Assembly (NCBI GenBank): GCA_035533475.1
Contig: DATLTS010000048.1
Location: forward strand, 1 to 52,307
Source: Mycobacteriales bacterium
GTDB lineage: Bacteria; Actinomycetota; Actinomycetes; DATLTS01
Length of the DNA stretch: 52,307 bases
Direction: 5' to 3'
Position numbers and translations under genes: made by a program
Notes under the pieces: generated by a model
What the model was told of the DNA's origin: nothing
Database searches by the model: none
What the model saw: the letters and a program-made list of their open reading frames with translations, nothing else
In this document: piece after piece, positions 6,480-14,693 of the stretch
Layout of the letters: the number at the start of each line of letters is the position of its first letter
Numbering within the stretch: the first letter of the stretch is position 1

Positions 6480-7472
6480 GTGTCCGAGTACACCACGACG
6501 TCCGACCGCGACGACGCGGCCGCGCCCGCCCCGGACGGGTCCGGGACGGCCGGATCCGAGGACCCGGCGACCGATCCACCGGAACTCCTGGGCCGGGACG
6601 AGCCGGTTCGCGCCCAGGCCCGCGTCGTGCCCGGCGCGTTCTCCCACCCGGAGGTCGGCTCGCGCGGCCCCGTCGAGCCGGTGCCGGCCGAGGCCACGCC
6701 GGACGGGCAGGGTCACGTTACGGAGATCGTCGCGGACGCCGACGACCTGGTCGCTGGGGACGCCGATCCCAATGGCGGCGCCGAGGAGGCCGGGTCTGGT
6801 CCGGTTCCGGTCGACCCGGTGGGCGCCGACGAGGCCCCCGTTGGCGACGCCGAGCCGATAGCCGAGCCGCTAGCCGAGCCGGAAGCCGAGCCGGAGGAGG
6901 CGGACCCGGTGGTCGCTTTCCGCCAGGCCCTCGAAAGTGCGCCCGGCGAGTGGTACGTCGTGCACTCCTATGCCGGCTACGAGAACAAGGTGAAGACCAA
7001 CCTGGAGAGCCGGATCACCTCGTTGAACATGGAGGACTTCATCTACCAGATCGAGGTGCCCACCGAGGAGGTCACCGAGATCAAGTCCGGGAAACGTCAG
7101 CTGGTCACCCGCAAGAAGCTGCCCGGCTACCTGTTCGTACGGATGGAGCTCACCGACGAGTCCTGGTCGGCTGTCCGCAACACCCCGGGCGTCACCGGGT
7201 TCGTCGGCCAGACCAACCACCCGACCCCCCTGACCATGGACGAGGTCGCCTCTCAGCTCGCGCCGGCCACCAAGGAGCGCAAGGTCGAGGCGCCCCGGGT
7301 CGTGGACTTCGAGGTCGGGGAGTCGGTCACCGTCATGGATGGTCCGTTCGCGACCCTGCCAGCGACGATCAATGAGATCAATCCGGACGCGCAGAAGCTC
7401 AAGGTCCTCGTGTCGATCTTCGGCCGGGAGACCCCTGTCGAACTTTCCTTTGGCCAGGTCAGCAAGATCTGA
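6480..7472 (+). CDS. nusG: Transcription termination/antitermination factor NusG with long acidic N-terminal extension
   Basis: NusG binds the RNA polymerase clamp and couples it to Rho or the ribosome. The NGN domain starts at about residue 157 ([20 protein letters not shown]), includes [11 protein letters not shown], and is followed by a KOW domain (about 272-330: [19 protein letters not shown]). About 155 residues before NGN form an acidic, proline-rich, low-complexity extension ([17 protein letters not shown]). Actinobacterial NusG often has such a tail, but this one is on the long side and makes the protein 330 aa against about 180 in Escherichia coli. The GTG start at 6480 is preceded by AAGGAAG. 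Because the extension lacks homology, an internal start cannot be fully excluded, but none has a better ribosome site. Confidence 0.94.
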   Translation: MSEYTTTSDRDDAAAPAPDGSGTAGSEDPATDPPELLGRDEPVRAQARVVPGAFSHPEVGSRGPVEPVPAEATPDGQGHVTEIVADADDLVAGDADPNGGAEEAGSGPVPVDPVGADEAPVGDAEPIAEPLAEPEAEPEEADPVVAFRQALESAPGEWYVVHSYAGYENKVKTNLESRITSLNMEDFIYQIEVPTEEVTEIKSGKRQLVTRKKLPGYLFVRMELTDESWSAVRNTPGVTGFVGQTNHPTPLTMDEVASQLAPATKERKVEAPRVVDFEVGESVTVMDGPFATLPATINEINPDAQKLKVLVSIFGRETPVELSFGQVSKI

Positions 7473-7504
7473 TTCGGCCCAGCCACCACCGAACGAAGGA
7501 CCAC

Positions 7505-7936
7505 ATGCCTCCGAAGAAAAAGGTCGCGGCGATCATCAAGCTGCAGATCCAGGCCGGCGCCGCGACGCCGGCACCGCCCGTCGGGCCCGCACTGGGTCAG
7601 CACGGCGTCAACATCATGGAGTTCTGCAAGCAGTACAACGTGAGCACCGAGGCCCAGCGTGGGCAGGTGGTCCCGGTCGAGATCACGGTGTTCGAGGACC
7701 GGTCGTTCACCTTCATCACGAAGACCCCGCCGGCGGCCCGGCTGATACTCAAGGCGGCCGGGGTCGAGAAGGGGTCGGGCGAGCCGCACAAGTCCAAGGT
7801 CGCCTCGATCACCCGGGCCCAGCTTCGGGAGATCGCCGAAGCCAAGATGCCGGATCTCAACGCCAACGACGTGGAGGCGGCCGAGAAGATCGTGGCCGGC
7901 ACCGCGCGCTCGATGGGCGTCACGATCCGGAACTAG
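7505..7936 (+). CDS. rplK: 50S ribosomal protein L11
   Basis: This 143-aa protein binds the GTPase-associated region of 23S rRNA and forms the base of the L7/L12 stalk. It is also the site of RelA-type stringent control and of thiostrepton action. The N-terminal motif [19 protein letters not shown] and the proline-rich linker are conserved, as is the C-terminal RNA-binding part ([25 protein letters not shown], read as its KMPDLNA and GTARSMG ends). ATG at 7505 follows GAAGGACCAC. It lies 32 bp after nusG. Confidence 0.97.
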   Translation: MPPKKKVAAIIKLQIQAGAATPAPPVGPALGQHGVNIMEFCKQYNVSTEAQRGQVVPVEITVFEDRSFTFITKTPPAARLILKAAGVEKGSGEPHKSKVASITRAQLREIAEAKMPDLNANDVEAAEKIVAGTARSMGVTIRN

Positions 7937-8006
7937 GACGACCGCGTGGGAGGGCCAGGCGCTGGCCCGCTGACCACGACTCTTCCCAGCAATCGAAGGA
8001 GAGCGC

Positions 8007-8729
8007 ATGAAGCGCAGCAAGTCTTATCGCCTGGTTGAGGCGCTCATCGACCACGAGCGGCTGTATAGCCCGCTCGAGGCAGCCCGCCTGGCCAAGCAGA
8101 CCACCACCACCCGTGGCTTCGACGCCACGGTCGAGGTCGCTCTGCGGCTCGGGGTCGACCCGCGCAAGGCCGACCAGATGGTTCGCGGCACCGTGAGCCT
8201 GCCGCATGGCACCGGGAAGACCGCCCGGGTGGCGGTGTTCGCCACCGGCGAGAAGGCCGACGAGGCCCGGGCGGCCGGCGCCGAGGTCGTCGGCGCGGAC
8301 GACCTGGTCGAGAAGGTCGCGGGGGGATTCCTCGATTTCGATGCTGCGGTCGCTACTCCGGACATGATGGGGAAGGTCGGACGTCTCGGGCGGGTTCTCG
8401 GCCCGCGCGGACTCATGCCCAACCCGAAGACGGGCACGGTGACGAACGACGTCGGCAAGGCCGTGACCGACATCAAGGGCGGTAAGATCGAATACCGGGT
8501 GGACCGCCAGGCCAACCTGCATCTCGTCGTCGGGAAAGCCTCGTTCAGCGAATCGGCCCTGGTCGAGAACTATGCGGCGGTCATCGACGAGCTCGTCCGC
8601 GCGAAGCCGTCGTCCGCGAAGGGCCGCTATCTTCGCAAGATCACCTGGAGTACCACGATGGGCCCCGGGATCCAGGTCGATCCGAACCGGACGCGCAACC
8701 TGCTCGAGGAGGCGGCCCCCGCCGGCTGA
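8007..8729 (+). CDS. rplA: 50S ribosomal protein L1
   Basis: L1 (240 aa) forms the mobile L1 stalk at the ribosomal E site and in many bacteria represses its own operon. The two-domain family pattern is complete: [21 protein letters not shown], then the signature [21 protein letters not shown] (its core [14 protein letters not shown] is visible) and [19 protein letters not shown] at 8007 follows AAGGAGAGC. A 209-bp leader separates it from rplJ. Confidence 0.97.
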   Translation: MKRSKSYRLVEALIDHERLYSPLEAARLAKQTTTTRGFDATVEVALRLGVDPRKADQMVRGTVSLPHGTGKTARVAVFATGEKADEARAAGAEVVGADDLVEKVAGGFLDFDAAVATPDMMGKVGRLGRVLGPRGLMPNPKTGTVTNDVGKAVTDIKGGKIEYRVDRQANLHLVVGKASFSESALVENYAAVIDELVRAKPSSAKGRYLRKITWSTTMGPGIQVDPNRTRNLLEEAAPAG

Positions 8730-8741
8730 GCGCCGTTGCGC

Positions 8742-8747
8742 TATCCT
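8742..8747 (+). promoter_or_regulatory. Candidate -10 (TATCCT) for rplJ-rplL
   Basis: TATCCT lies 13 bp after the rplA stop and just upstream of the conserved L10 leader RNA, where its promoter is expected. No good -35 is seen at 16-18 bp. Confidence 0.45.
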
Positions 8748-8751
8748 GCAT

Positions 8752-8892
8752 CCAGCCGAAGACCGCCGGTCGCCGCCCGTGAGGGCGGCAGAAGGTTCCG
8801 CGACGAGCGGGCGACCTGCGCAGGTGTGATCCGACCATGCCGGTCGTCTGACCGTCGTCGCCCCGGGCACCTGCGCCGGGGCGTTTTCTCGT
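8752..8892 (+). promoter_or_regulatory. Ribosomal protein L10 leader RNA
   Basis: The leader of rplJ has the conserved L10-binding pattern: CCGAAGACCGCCGGT near the 5' end, a GAAGGTTCCGCGACGAGCGGG segment read as GAAGGTTCCGCG plus GAGCGGG, and GACCTGCGCAGGTG. L10 (or the L10-L12 complex) binds this structure and represses rplJ-rplL. GCGCAGGTG (8818-8826) is perfectly complementary to CACCTGCGC (8868-8876), which forms the loop and part of the 3' arm of the downstream terminator. The two structures therefore exclude each other, as in an attenuator. Confidence 0.85.
8860..8887 (+). terminator. Attenuator-type intrinsic terminator before rplJ
   Basis: The stem GCCCCGG (8860-8866) pairs with CCGGGGC (8876-8882) across a 9-nt loop and is followed by GTTTT. 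It lies about 50 bp before rplJ, so it would stop transcription before the gene unless the upstream 9-nt antiterminator pairs with its loop. Confidence 0.75.
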
Positions 8893-8938
8893 TTGCGACC
8901 TGGTTGGCGGCGCGCCCTGTGCAGCGGAAGGAGACCCA

Positions 8939-9804
8939 TGGCCAGGCCGGACAAGGCCGCCGCGGTGGCCGAGATCACCGAGGCATTCCGCAGTTCCTCG
9001 GCAGCCTTGCTCACCGAGTACCGGGGGCTCACGGTGGCCCAGCTCAAGGAGTTGCGCCGGACCCTCTCCGCGGACGCCACCTATGCAGTCGTGAAGAACA
9101 CGCTGGGCCGGATCGCTGCCCGCGAGGCCGGCCTAGGCATGCTCGAGCCGCTACTCGAGGGCCCCTCGGCGATCGCATTCGTCACCGGGGATCCGGTCAC
9201 GGTCGCGAAGGGCATCCGAGACTTTGCGCGGGGCAACCCGGCGCTCATCGTCAAGGGTGGGGTGCTCGACGGGCGGGAGCTCACCGCGGACGAGATCCGT
9301 CGGCTCGCCGACCTCGAGTCCCGGGAGGTCTTGCTCGCCAAGCTGGCCGGAGCGATGAAGGCGTCGCTGTCGCAGGCGGTCGGTCTGTTCGCGGCCCCGC
9401 TGGCTCAGGTCGCCCGGCTCATCGGTGCGCTCGAGCAGAAGGCGGCCGTTGATCCTTCGATCATCGGCGGTCGCGGCGCCGCTGAGGCGAGCCCCGAGGC
9501 CAGCGACGCCGAGGACGGCGCCGCCACCGAAACCGCATCCGACGAGGCGGACGCCGCCGCCGAGGCCAGCGACGCCGAGGACGGCGCTGCCACCGAAACC
9601 GCATCCGACGAGGCGGACGCCGCCGCCGAGGCCAGCGACGCCGAGGACGGCGCTGCCACCGAAACCGCATCCGACGAGGCGGACGCCGCCGCCGAGGCCA
9701 GCGACGCCGAGGACGGCGCCGAGTCGCCCCCCGATCCGCAGCCTGATCACGTGCCCCCGGCGGCCACCGGCGACGCCGGGCCGGGCGCCGAACCCGACGC
9801 GTAG
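8939..9804 (+). CDS. rplJ: 50S ribosomal protein L10 with repeat-built acidic C-terminal tail
   Basis: L10 anchors L7/L12 dimers on the ribosomal stalk. ATG at 8939 follows GGAAGGAGA and begins [20 protein letters not shown]. The canonical L10 ends near residue 175 (helix [15 protein letters not shown]). About 110 further residues are acidic and alanine-rich and are built mainly from a 22-residue unit starting [13 protein letters not shown], present three times plus a partial copy. The product is therefore about 288 aa against roughly 165-180 in most bacteria. The tail follows the L12-binding helix, so it may protrude at the stalk base. Its role is unknown. Confidence 0.94.
9496..9720 (+). 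repeat. 66-bp in-frame tandem repeat in rplJ (3.4 copies)
   Basis: Units start at 9496, 9562 and 9628, with a 27-bp partial copy at 9694-9720. They are almost identical (for example GGCGCC against GGCGCT). Each encodes 22 residues, so copy-number change keeps the frame. High identity implies recent duplication or ongoing slippage. Confidence 0.92.
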
Positions 9805-9849
9805 TAGCCCACACCCCTCCCCGCAACCCGTACCAGGAAGGATCCACTG

Positions 9850-10245
9850 ATGGCGAAGCTCAGCACGCCCGACCTGCTCGAGGCATTCAAGGAAATGACC
9901 CTCATCGAGCTCTCCGAATTCGTAAAGGAGTTCGAAGAGACCTTCGGCGTCACTGCGGCAGCACCCGTGGCGGTCGCAGCAGCGCCCGCCACGGGCGGGG
10001 GCGCCGGCGCCGGCGATGCCGCCGTTGAGGAGCAGGACGAGTTCGACGTAATCCTCGAAGGAGCCGGAGACAAGAAGATCCAGGTGATCAAGGAGGTTCG
10101 CGCGCTGACCAGCCTCGGTCTCAAGGAAGCGAAGGACCTGGTCGACGGGGCCCCGAAGGCGCTGCTCGAGAAGGTGAACAAGGAGACCGCCGAAAAGGCG
10201 AAGGCGGCCCTCGAAGGCGCCGGCGCCAAGGTCACGGTGAAGTAG
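9850..10245 (+). CDS. rplL: 50S ribosomal protein L7/L12
   Basis: L7/L12 (131 aa) is the multicopy stalk protein that recruits translational GTPases. It has an N-terminal dimerisation segment ([20 protein letters not shown]), an alanine/glycine-rich hinge (about 35-60), and the globular C-terminal domain ([34 protein letters not shown]). ATG at 9850 follows AGGAAGGA. Another operon begins 185 bp downstream. Confidence 0.97.
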   Translation: MAKLSTPDLLEAFKEMTLIELSEFVKEFEETFGVTAAAPVAVAAAPATGGGAGAGDAAVEEQDEFDVILEGAGDKKIQVIKEVRALTSLGLKEAKDLVDGAPKALLEKVNKETAEKAKAALEGAGAKVTVK

Positions 10246-10261
10246 CCGATCGGACGCCAGT

Positions 10262-10286
10262 GCGCCCCGTGGCGCCCGAGCGGGGC
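10262..10286 (+). terminator. Possible terminator after rplL
   Basis: Two alternative hairpins overlap here: GCGCC-CCGT-GGCGC (10262-10275) and GCCCCG...CGGGGC (10264-10269 with 10281-10286). No T-tract follows, so termination would be weak or factor-assisted. Confidence 0.4.
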
Positions 10287-10335
10287 AAGCGGCGGTAGCG
10301 ACCGAACCGTCCTGGGCGCCCCCGCGCGAATGGGC

Positions 10336-10341
10336 TACCCT
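10336..10341 (+). promoter_or_regulatory. Candidate -10 (TACCCT) for the mce operon
   Basis: TACCCT lies 90 bp before the ATPase gene, inside ATGGGCTACCCTG (10330-10342), which is identical to the sequence before rpmG. No -35 consensus is seen. Confidence 0.4.
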
Positions 10342-10430
10342 GCGGTCACCATCGGCTTGTTGTGGCGCCGGTCACAGTCGCGGACCGGCTCTAGGCTCGC
10401 CCCTCCGGCGAGGGCGAAGGGACGGGCGGC

Positions 10431-11744
10431 GTGGGTGTTGAGGTCCGGGTCGAGGGGCTGACCAAGTCGTTCGGCCGCCAGATGATCTGGGAGGACGTCT
10501 CCCTCACCCTGCCGGCCGGGGAGATCTCCGTTCTGCTGGGCCCATCCGGGACCGGCAAGTCGGTCTTCCTCAAACATCTGATCGGCCTGTTGCGGCCGGA
10601 CCGTGGGCACGTCTATGTGGACGGGCAGGACGTCCCCAGGCTCTCCGAGCACAAGCTCTACGAGGTGCGTCGGTTGTTCGGTGTCCTGTTTCAGGACGGC
10701 GCCCTGTTCGGATCGATGAATATCTATGACAACGTCGCCTTCCCGCTGCGGGAGCACACGAAGAAGAGCGAGAAGGAAATTCGCGACATTGTCATGGAGA
10801 AGCTCGAGATCACCGGCCTCACCGGGGCCGAGCGCAAGCTCCCCGGGGAGATCTCCGGGGGGATGCGCAAGCGGGCCGGGTTGGCCCGCGCGCTGGTTCT
10901 CGATCCGCAAATCCTGCTATTCGACGAGCCGGACTCGGGATTGGACCCGGTCCGTTCGGCTTATCTCAACCAGCTGATCATCGATCTGAATTCGCAGATC
11001 CAGGCGACCATGCTGATCGTCACCCACGACGTCAACACGGCGCGGACCGTTCCGGACAACATCGGCCTGCTCTACCGTCGGCACCTGGCCATGTTCGGCC
11101 CGCGCGAGATGCTGCTGTCGAGCCAAGAGCCGGTTGTCCGGCAGTTCCTCAATGCCCGCCGACAGGGGCCGATCGGGATGGCGGAGGAGAAGGACGCCGC
11201 GGAGCTCGCCGCCGAGGCCGAGTCGGGCGAGGTTATCCCTGACCTGCCACCGATCCCCCCGCAGATCCTTCCCAGCGACGGCCAGCCGCGGCCGACGATG
11301 CGCCTCCCGGGTAAGTGGCTCACCGAGAACGGCGTGACCCCGCCACCCGGTTCCTACGTCGGTGAGGGCGACCCCGACCGGTGGAACCGGGCGACCGGGC
11401 CACCCGCGGCTAGCGCTCCGGCCGACGGGGCCCGGCGTCGGCCGGCGAATCGCCCCGTGGCACGTCCCGCCGAGTCCGACGACGACGGCGAGGTGTCGGT
11501 GCGGGTCGTTCCGTCGAAGCGGACCGGCACCGGCCGGCGTTCCGGGGCGCCGGGGCCTGCCGCTGCGAAACCGAAGGCGAAGCATGCGGTGGCCAAGGCC
11601 GCGCCGAAACGGGCGGCGGCGAAGGCGGCAGGGAGTCGTGGCGCGGCCAAGAGTGCGACGAGCCGTGGTTCCGTCGCCGGGGGGAGGCCCGCCGCGGGGA
11701 CCAAGGCGGCCGCGCGGCGGCGGGGCAGCCCGGAGGCCAGGTGA
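10431..11744 (+). CDS. mkl: Mce-system ABC transporter ATPase (Mkl/MlaF type) with long basic tail
   Basis: This is the ATPase that powers lipid import through the YrbE permeases and Mce proteins. Residues 1-245 are the nucleotide-binding domain: Walker A GPSGTGKS, Q-loop LFQDGALF, signature ISGGMRKR, Walker B ILLFDEPDSGLDP, H-loop IVTHD. The MlaF/Mkl subfamily is shown by FGVLFQDGALFGSM and by linkage. Residues about 250-437 are unusual: a proline-rich linker, then a lysine/alanine-rich tail (AAKPKAKHAVAKAAPKRAAA) resembling histone-H1-like repeats. The GTG start at 10431 is used. The stop overlaps the next GTG. In Mycobacterium tuberculosis, mkl lies in this neighbourhood without an mce operon. 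Confidence 0.93.
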   Translation: MGVEVRVEGLTKSFGRQMIWEDVSLTLPAGEISVLLGPSGTGKSVFLKHLIGLLRPDRGHVYVDGQDVPRLSEHKLYEVRRLFGVLFQDGALFGSMNIYDNVAFPLREHTKKSEKEIRDIVMEKLEITGLTGAERKLPGEISGGMRKRAGLARALVLDPQILLFDEPDSGLDPVRSAYLNQLIIDLNSQIQATMLIVTHDVNTARTVPDNIGLLYRRHLAMFGPREMLLSSQEPVVRQFLNARRQGPIGMAEEKDAAELAAEAESGEVIPDLPPIPPQILPSDGQPRPTMRLPGKWLTENGVTPPPGSYVGEGDPDRWNRATGPPAASAPADGARRRPANRPVARPAESDDDGEVSVRVVPSKRTGTGRRSGAPGPAAAKPKAKHAVAKAAPKRAAAKAAGSRGAAKSATSRGSVAGGRPAAGTKAAARRRGSPEAR

Positions 11745-12517
11745 GCGGCACCCTCCCGCTCGGGGTGTTCCGGCAGACCGGCAGCTTCTTCGCTCTCGCG
11801 CTGGACACCATGCGGGCGACCGTCCGCCGGCCCTTCCAGTGGGCGGAGCTGATCGACCAGGCCTGGTTCATCGCAAGCGTGACGATCCTTCCGACCGCCC
11901 TCGTCTCGATCCCGTTCGGCGCCGTCATCGCCCTAGAGCTCGGCAACCTGACCAGGCAGGTCGGCGCACAGTCGTTCACCGGGGCCGCCTCGGTGCTGGC
12001 GATCGTCCGGGAAGCCTCGCCGATCGTGACGGCGTTGCTCATCGCCGGCGCGGGCGGTTCGGCGATCTGCGCAGACCTGGGCAGTCGCAAGATCCGGGAC
12101 GAGATCGACGCCATGGAAGTGCTGGGGATCTCCCCGATCCAACGCCTGGTAGTGCCGAGGGTTTTCGCCTCGATCATCGTCGCCGTTCTGCTGAACGGCC
12201 TGGTCTCGGTTGTCGGCGTCTGCGGCGGCTATTTCTTCAATGTGATCATCCAACACGGAACACCCGGCGCCTACCTATCGTCGTTCACCGCGCTCGCGCA
12301 GATCCAGGATCTTTTCGCCGGGGAATTCAAGGCGGCAATCTTCGGGCTGATCGCGGCGCTGGTGGCTGCCTACAAGGGGCTGAATCCGGGCGCCGGCCCC
12401 AAGGGGGTCGGCGACGCCGTCAACCAGAGCGTGATCATCACCTTTATGCTGTTGTTCCTGACGAATTTCATCCTGACGGCGATTTACTTCCAGATCGTCC
12501 CGCAGAAGGCAACCTAA
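11741..12517 (+). CDS. yrbEA: YrbE/MlaE family permease A of the Mce transporter
   Basis: This 258-aa integral membrane protein has the MlaE fold. The conserved block VREASPIVTALLIAGAGGSAICADLGSRKIRDEIDAMEVLGI is present, seen here as REASPIVTALLIAGAGGSA and DEIDAMEVLGISPIQ, the loop that couples to the ATPase. About five hydrophobic segments follow the N-terminal amphipathic helix. GTG at 11741 overlaps the ATPase stop by 4 nt, and its own TAA is followed at once by the second permease. Confidence 0.94.
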   Translation: MSGTLPLGVFRQTGSFFALALDTMRATVRRPFQWAELIDQAWFIASVTILPTALVSIPFGAVIALELGNLTRQVGAQSFTGAASVLAIVREASPIVTALLIAGAGGSAICADLGSRKIRDEIDAMEVLGISPIQRLVVPRVFASIIVAVLLNGLVSVVGVCGGYFFNVIIQHGTPGAYLSSFTALAQIQDLFAGEFKAAIFGLIAALVAAYKGLNPGAGPKGVGDAVNQSVIITFMLLFLTNFILTAIYFQIVPQKAT

Positions 12518-13390
12518 GTGGCCACCGCCGGAACGCTTCCCCGTCCACTGCGCGCACCCCTTCGCCTCCTGCGCCGCACCTTCGTCGACATCCCGCTCGG
12601 CGCGCTGGACGACATGGGCGAACAGTTGTCGTTCTACGGGCGGTCGATCATTTGGGCGCCGCGCGCGGTCGTCAGGTACTACAAGGAGATCGTCCGGCTA
12701 ATCGCCGAGGTAAGTCTCGGTTCGGGCGCGCTCGCGATCATCGCGGGAAGTGTCGGCGTGATCGGTTTCCTCACCTTCTTCACCGGCACCGAAGTGGGGC
12801 TGGAGGGCTACCAGGGGCTCAACCAAATCGGCGTAGCCCGGTTCGCGGCCTTCATTTCCGCGTACTTCAACACCCGTGAGATCTCCCCGTTGGTCGCCGG
12901 CCTGGCGCTGTCGGCGACCGTCGGCGCCGGGTTCACCGCCCAACTCGGGGCCATGCGGATCGCCGAGGAGGTGGATGCGCTCGAGGTCATGGGCGTGCCG
13001 TCCATTCCCTACCTCGTCACCACCCGGCTGATTGCGGGGCTCGTCGCGGTAGTCCCGCTCTACGTGGTCGGACTGCTCGCCTCGTACTTCGCTACTCGGT
13101 TCATCGTCATCGACTACTTCCACCAGTCGGCCGGCACCTACGACAGCGTGTTCCATGAATTCCTGCCGCCGATCGACGTCTTCTATTCGTTCCTCAAGGT
13201 CGTCATCTTCGCCATCGTGATCATGCTGATCCATTGCTACTACGGCTATTACGCGAGTGGCGGACCGGCCGGTGTCGGCGTCGCCGTGGGACGCGCAGTC
13301 CGGACCGCGATCGTCGCGATCAACGTCATCGACCTGTTCCTGAGCTTGGCGATCTGGGGCGCCAACACCACCGTCAAGGTCGCGGGGTAG
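12518..13390 (+). CDS. yrbEB: YrbE/MlaE family permease B of the Mce transporter
   Basis: This is the partner permease (290 aa), expected to form the membrane core as a heterodimer with the preceding gene product. It has a longer N-terminal cytosolic segment, then the family signature REISPLVAGLALSATVGAGF and AEEVDALEVMGVPSIPYLVTTR. The GTG start lies directly after the previous stop with no gap, which suggests strict translational coupling. Confidence 0.94.
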   Translation: MATAGTLPRPLRAPLRLLRRTFVDIPLGALDDMGEQLSFYGRSIIWAPRAVVRYYKEIVRLIAEVSLGSGALAIIAGSVGVIGFLTFFTGTEVGLEGYQGLNQIGVARFAAFISAYFNTREISPLVAGLALSATVGAGFTAQLGAMRIAEEVDALEVMGVPSIPYLVTTRLIAGLVAVVPLYVVGLLASYFATRFIVIDYFHQSAGTYDSVFHEFLPPIDVFYSFLKVVIFAIVIMLIHCYYGYYASGGPAGVGVAVGRAVRTAIVAINVIDLFLSLAIWGANTTVKVAG

Positions 13391-13397
13391 CAGGACT

Positions 13398-14693
13398 ATG
13401 CCCGCCGGTGTTCTCATCGCCGCTAAGCGAAAGCTGCAGGGGCTCGCCTTCCTTGTCGTCGTGGGCTTTCTCCTTGCGCTCACGATCGTCATATACAACA
13501 AGGCCTTGCCCTGGGATCACACGATCAAGGTGGTCCTGCAGGCCGATCGAATCGGGCATCAGCTGATCGTCCCGGCGGACGTCAAGCTGCGCGGCATCGA
13601 GGTGGGCCAGGTCCGGGCCGTCTCGACGAACGGGCAGTACGCGCTCCTCGACCTGGAGATCGACCCGAACGAGGCCTCGATCATCCCGATCAACGTGACC
13701 GCCGAGATCCTGCCGAAGACCCTGTTCGGCGAGAAGTACGTCGATCTGATCCTTCCGGCCGACCCTTCCGCGACGAACATCAGCGAGGTCAAGAACCCGG
13801 TCATCGACGAGAACCACTCAACGACGGCGATCGAGACCGAGAAGGTCTTCGACGACCTGCTGCCGTTGCTTCAGGCGCTCAAGCCGGTGCAGCTCAACTA
13901 CACCCTGACCGCGCTCGCCACCGCCCTTCAGGGCCGGGGGAGCGAACTCGGCCAGAACCTCACCCTCGCCGATCAGTACTTCGCCTCGTTCAACCCGCAC
14001 CTGGGCACGTTCGAGCACGACATCTCAGGACTGGCCGACCTCGCCGCGAACTACGCCCAGGCCACCCCCAACCTGCTGGCCATGGCACGCAACTTCTCGG
14101 TCAACGCCCGGACGATCACCGAGAAGCAGGATGTCTATGCGCAGTTCCTGATCGGCACCGCGGGCTTCGCGAACACCGCCCGGGAGATCACCGCGCAGAA
14201 CGCATCCAACCTGATCAACCTGGCCGACTTCAGTGAGCCGACCCTGGCCACGCTCGCCCGCTACTCGCCGGAGTTCACCTGCCTGCTGATCGGGCTGGAC
14301 AGGATCCATCCCCTGATCGCCTCCACGTTCCAGACTCTCGGCGCGTCACCGGGCATCCCGGCCTCGACGCCGGCGCTGCACATCACGGTCCAGGCCATTC
14401 AGCAGCCACCGGGCTACACCTACCCGGTCGACCTGCCGCAGAACTCGAGCGACCCAGGTCCGGACTGCCACGGGTTGCCCAATGCCCCCGCCCCACCGGG
14501 GATCGCGCCGCCGCCGCCGAACTCGAGCAAGGTGGCGCTGGCTTCGATGGGACTCGACGGCAGCCCGGCTGATGTGAGCGCGGTGGCCGCCGTCACCGCG
14601 CCGCTGCTCGGCGTGTCCAGTGACCAGGTGCCGAACTACGCGGACCTCCTCGTCGGGCCGGTGGTCCGCGGTGGGGCGGTGAGCTACTCGTGA
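13398..14693 (+). CDS. mceA: MCE family protein, first subunit (MceA-like)
   Basis: The first of six Mce proteins that form the lipid-conducting tunnel outside the membrane. An N-terminal transmembrane helix (about 14-33) anchors it. The MlaD/MCE domain follows (about 38-120: DRIGHQLIVPADVKLRGIEVG, EILPKTLFGEKYVDLILP). A long helical region continues to about 330, and the C-terminus is proline-rich. It is 431 aa, typical for MceA, and ends with a 4-nt overlap onto the next gene. The imported lipid or sterol cannot be told from sequence. Confidence 0.92.
   Translation: MPAGVLIAAKRKLQGLAFLVVVGFLLALTIVIYNKALPWDHTIKVVLQADRIGHQLIVPADVKLRGIEVGQVRAVSTNGQYALLDLEIDPNEASIIPINVTAEILPKTLFGEKYVDLILPADPSATNISEVKNPVIDENHSTTAIETEKVFDDLLPLLQALKPVQLNYTLTALATALQGRGSELGQNLTLADQYFASFNPHLGTFEHDISGLADLAANYAQATPNLLAMARNFSVNARTITEKQDVYAQFLIGTAGFANTAREITAQNASNLINLADFSEPTLATLARYSPEFTCLLIGLDRIHPLIASTFQTLGASPGIPASTPALHITVQAIQQPPGYTYPVDLPQNSSDPGPDCHGLPNAPAPPGIAPPPPNSSKVALASMGLDGSPADVSAVAAVTAPLLGVSSDQVPNYADLLVGPVVRGGAVSYS

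Noticed and set aside
9496-9720. CRISPR-like array
   Set aside because: The 66-bp units are directly adjacent with no unique spacers and encode protein in frame with rplJ.
9405-9750. Alternative frames through the L10 repeat on both strands
   Set aside because: The tandem repeat keeps several frames open (Gly/Val-rich or Arg-rich products). Only the rplJ frame joins a known protein.
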